From NCBI GenBank assembly GCA_934047225.1, contig CAKOHE010000025.1, positions 405,001-469,000 of the forward strand: 64,000 nucleotides of DNA, written 5' to 3'. Every line of letters starts with the position of its first letter. Position 1 is the stretch's first letter. Below, piece by piece: positions 62,045 through 64,000 of this stretch. A model generated the notes under the pieces. That model saw only the letters and a program-made list of their open reading frames with translations, had not been told where the DNA came from and did no database searches. Both the position numbers and the translations under genes were made by a program. The DNA is from Ypsolopha sequella (lineage: Eukaryota > Arthropoda > Insecta > Lepidoptera > Ypsolophidae).

Positions 62045-64000
62045 TCATGTGGATTTTTGTAGTGCGAGTAAGTAATTTTTGTACTTACTTTTAAAAGAGT
62101 ATTCTGTTCTTATATCAATAAATGGAGGTGGAAGATTATTCCAGCATTTCGAGGATAGATAACGAAAACTACCTCGAAATGCAGCACAATGATGCTTTGG
62201 CACTTTGAGCTTGTGTGCCGATCCCCTGGTTCTGGGTTGGTATGAAGAAACCCAAGTTAATTTTTCATAGAGGTACTCTGGCGACCTGTTTTTTATTACT
62301 CCGAACAATAAAGTTGCAAAGTAAAGATCTTGCCTAGCTGACATTTTTAGAATATTTGCATTGTTAAGATAAGGGGATACATGTTGACGAGGTGGGATAT
62401 TAAAGCAATACCTGGCACATGCATTCTGAACGCGCTGAATAAGACGTTGTGACTTGATCATTAAACAAGGGCCATAAACAGAAATGCAATAGTTCAATTT
62501 TGATAAAATTATAGATTCACAAAGCCTAATGCGCATTTCAACGCTCAGATAGTTACGAATCCTATACAACACTTTTAATCTGTAGAAGCAATTACGCACT
62601 AGCTCTAGAACATGGGTTTCAAACCGAAGCTCACCATCCATGTGAAGGCCAAGGTTACGTGCTGCAGCTACCTGCTCAACACGTTCACCCATAATAGATA
62701 TTTGCGGTTTCATTTCAGAGACTGTCCGAATTTTCAACTTAGTCCCCAATACCATATACTTTGATTTACTCGGGTTAAGTACAAGCTGTTCTACAGCTTG
62801 ATTAACACTGTTAGTATGAAAAGATATATATATTTGAAGGTCATCTGCATATTGATGGAATTGGCAATTGACTATACTATTAGTAACGTCCGAAGAGTAT
62901 AAAATAAACAGCAGAGGGCCAAGTATGGAACCCTGGGGGACGCCTCTGCCTATAGGGTTTATCTGAGAGTGAATATTTGACCCATCCTGCTTGCTAATTT
63001 GCACGACCTGATTGCGTTTACTTAAGTAGCTAACAATCCAGTCCACAGACGATCGACAAAATCCGTAATAAGTAAGTTTTGATAGAAGTAGACTAATATT
63101 GATAGAATCAAAAGCCCTAGAGTAGTCAAGTAGTGTAAGAATTGTTACCATTCCTTCATTTTGAGCACTAAGTATGTTATCTACCACATCGAGCAATGCA
63201 GTAGATGTGCTACGTCCTTTTCTAAACCCTGATTGTCGTAGAGGGAGTATATTATTAGTTTCTAGGTAATAAGCCATTTGATAATAGACAATTTTTTCTA
63301 GTATTTTGGATAAGTAAGGTAACTGGCTTATAGGTCTTAAGTCCTTAACAGAAGCGGGATTATTGATTTTTGGTATTGGCTTCACTAATGCTGTCTTCCA
63401 CGACTCAGGAAATATTCCACTAGTCAGTGACTTATTAATTATTGCAGTTATGGCACCTAATGTTTCTGGAAGCGTCAACATCATCATTTCCATGCCAATC
63501 TGATCGACTCCCTTAGCTTTGGATTTAATTGCAAGAATAATTTTGGCTACATAAGTTTCATCCACCGGTGACAGTTGGAATGTGGAATCGCTATGTCTAT
63601 GGTGTTCATAATACGTCAACTGAGAAATTGTCACTTCATTTGAACCATACACGTTTAGGAATTGTTTATTGATTTCGTCTGGGTCATTAAAATGTTCAGG
63701 TAATTCCTTACTGCTTTTAAAATCCGGTAACACTGAGTTTTTTAGATTTTTCCATAGAACTTTAGAATTATGTACATTATTGTTAATAAATTGTTCAAAA
63801 AAAGCTTTCTTTTCATAGTAAATGCTAGTATTAACAAGTCTTTTTAATGTTTTGTAGTCTTCCTTGCGTTTGTCTGTTTTAAACTTTCTATAACAAGCAT
63901 GGGCTTCGTCACGAAGTGTCATCATATACCGAACGTTACTGGTTAGCCATGGAGTAGGTTTATCTTTACTGAGTACTTTTTTTACTGGTGCATGCGTATC
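62045..64000 (-). CDS. Reverse transcriptase ORF2 of a CR1/L2-like element, 5' partial
   Basis: The frame is open to the right edge: 25 further codons precede the first in-window Met at 63925 and include a PWLT motif typical of the endonuclease-RT linker. That Met is therefore not the start. Numbering from it, the RT motifs are LVKPIPK (180-186), LRPIS (196-200), SGFRKGRST (232-240), a catalytic Asp in LLDYSRAFD (265-273), GVPQGSILGPLLF (328-340) and YADD (359-362). A thumb and C-terminal region follows, with RNLGLHMD (423-430), LNYCISVYG (477-485) and LIQRVQNACAR (495-505). TGA is at 62045-62047. After YADD, AVEQL (377-381) runs straight into VLNPSKSK (382-389); the helix of about 20 residues usual there seems deleted in frame. 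The ORF has no nonsense codon in this window. Confidence 0.9.
   Translation of the reverse strand, partial: DTHAPVKKVLSKDKPTPWLTSNVRYMMTLRDEAHACYRKFKTDKRKEDYKTLKRLVNTSIYYEKKAFFEQFINNNVHNSKVLWKNLKNSVLPDFKSSKELPEHFNDPDEINKQFLNVYGSNEVTISQLTYYEHHRHSDSTFQLSPVDETYVAKIILAIKSKAKGVDQIGMEMMMLTLPETLGAITAIINKSLTSGIFPESWKTALVKPIPKINNPASVKDLRPISQLPYLSKILEKIVYYQMAYYLETNNILPLRQSGFRKGRSTSTALLDVVDNILSAQNEGMVTILTLLDYSRAFDSINISLLLSKLTYYGFCRSSVDWIVSYLSKRNQVVQISKQDGSNIHSQINPIGRGVPQGSILGPLLFILYSSDVTNSIVNCQFHQYADDLQIYISFHTNSVNQAVEQLVLNPSKSKYMVLGTKLKIRTVSEMKPQISIMGERVEQVAAARNLGLHMDGELRFETHVLELVRNCFYRLKVLYRIRNYLSVEMRIRLCESIILSKLNYCISVYGPCLMIKSQRLIQRVQNACARYCFNIPPRQHVSPYLNNANILKMSARQDLYFATLLFGVIKNRSPEYLYEKLTWVSSYQPRTRGSAHKLKVPKHHCAAFRGSFRYLSSKCWNNLPPPFIDIRTEYSFKSKYKNYLLALQKST

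Larger units (their letters stand above)
61495..64000 (-). mobile_element. Non-LTR retrotransposon (Jockey superfamily, CR1/L2-like), 3' part
   Basis: Read on the minus strand, an RT ORF enters from the right edge. A 3' UTR of about 550 bp follows, then AATAAA, then a short (TATC)n tail at about 61495-61514. A microsatellite-like tail in place of poly(A) fits the CR1/L2 group. The endonuclease and 5' end lie beyond the window. I see no target-site duplication, because only one end is present. Confidence 0.85.

Noticed and set aside
62045..63925. Met at 63925 as the start of the RT protein
   Set aside because: The frame continues upstream to the window edge and includes the conserved linker motif PWLT, so this Met is internal.
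61396..64000. tRNA, rRNA or host gene next to the array
   Set aside because: No cloverleaf, rRNA-like block or host exon was recognised. Apart from the G-rich junction (61396-61494), this flank is explained by the non-LTR element.

Overview
The window is eukaryotic repetitive DNA, most probably from a moth or butterfly. It contains no host gene that I can support. The lepidopteran call is an inference. It rests on an insect-type Ty3/gypsy element whose 5' end reads GTGGCGACGAGGAC after the LTR, a CR1/L2-like non-LTR element, and a short motif near 61865 (GACTGACTGGTCTATCAA) that I recall as widespread in lepidopteran intergenic DNA.

Positions 1-50515 and 54663-61395 form one continuous composite satellite. 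Each unit has a conserved core of about 511 bp, running from GGCCGGTTTTTC to CTGTCAAACATT. Each core is followed by a spacer of about 450-1090 bp built from an 8-bp microsatellite (TAGATTGG)n with islands of (GGTA)n. I located 49 cores, all in the same orientation. Shared substitutions sort them into types A-H. The types recur in fixed order, so the satellite has higher-order structure. A five-core unit A-B-C-D-E of about 5.9 kb occurs from 1641 to 19274. A four-core version without C follows at 19275-23842. A mosaic zone covers about 23.8-32.2 kb. A ten-core unit of about 10.8 kb (32196-43000) is repeated from 43001 and contains a nested G-H duplication of about 3.2 kb. Long minus-strand reading frames run through the whole array, but they follow from the 8-bp repeat having no stop on that strand and do not look like genes.

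Positions 50516-54662 hold a Ty3/gypsy-like LTR retrotransposon inserted in core 45. It has 119-bp LTRs that are identical by eye, and a 5-bp target duplication, CTTTC. The Gag and protease regions are open, but the reverse transcriptase core is deleted. Further lesions break the RNase H/integrase junction, the integrase end and the tail. The element therefore looks both recent and non-autonomous.

Positions 61396-61494 are a short G-rich junction. From about 61495 to the right edge, on the minus strand, lies the 3' part of a non-LTR retrotransposon of the Jockey/CR1/L2 group. Its reverse-transcriptase ORF enters from beyond the window, and it ends in a 3' UTR with AATAAA and a short TATC tail.

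Nothing here works as a pathway. The biology is satellite amplification by unequal exchange and slippage, followed by retroelement insertion. All repeat coordinates and type assignments come from reading by eye and may be off by a base or two.
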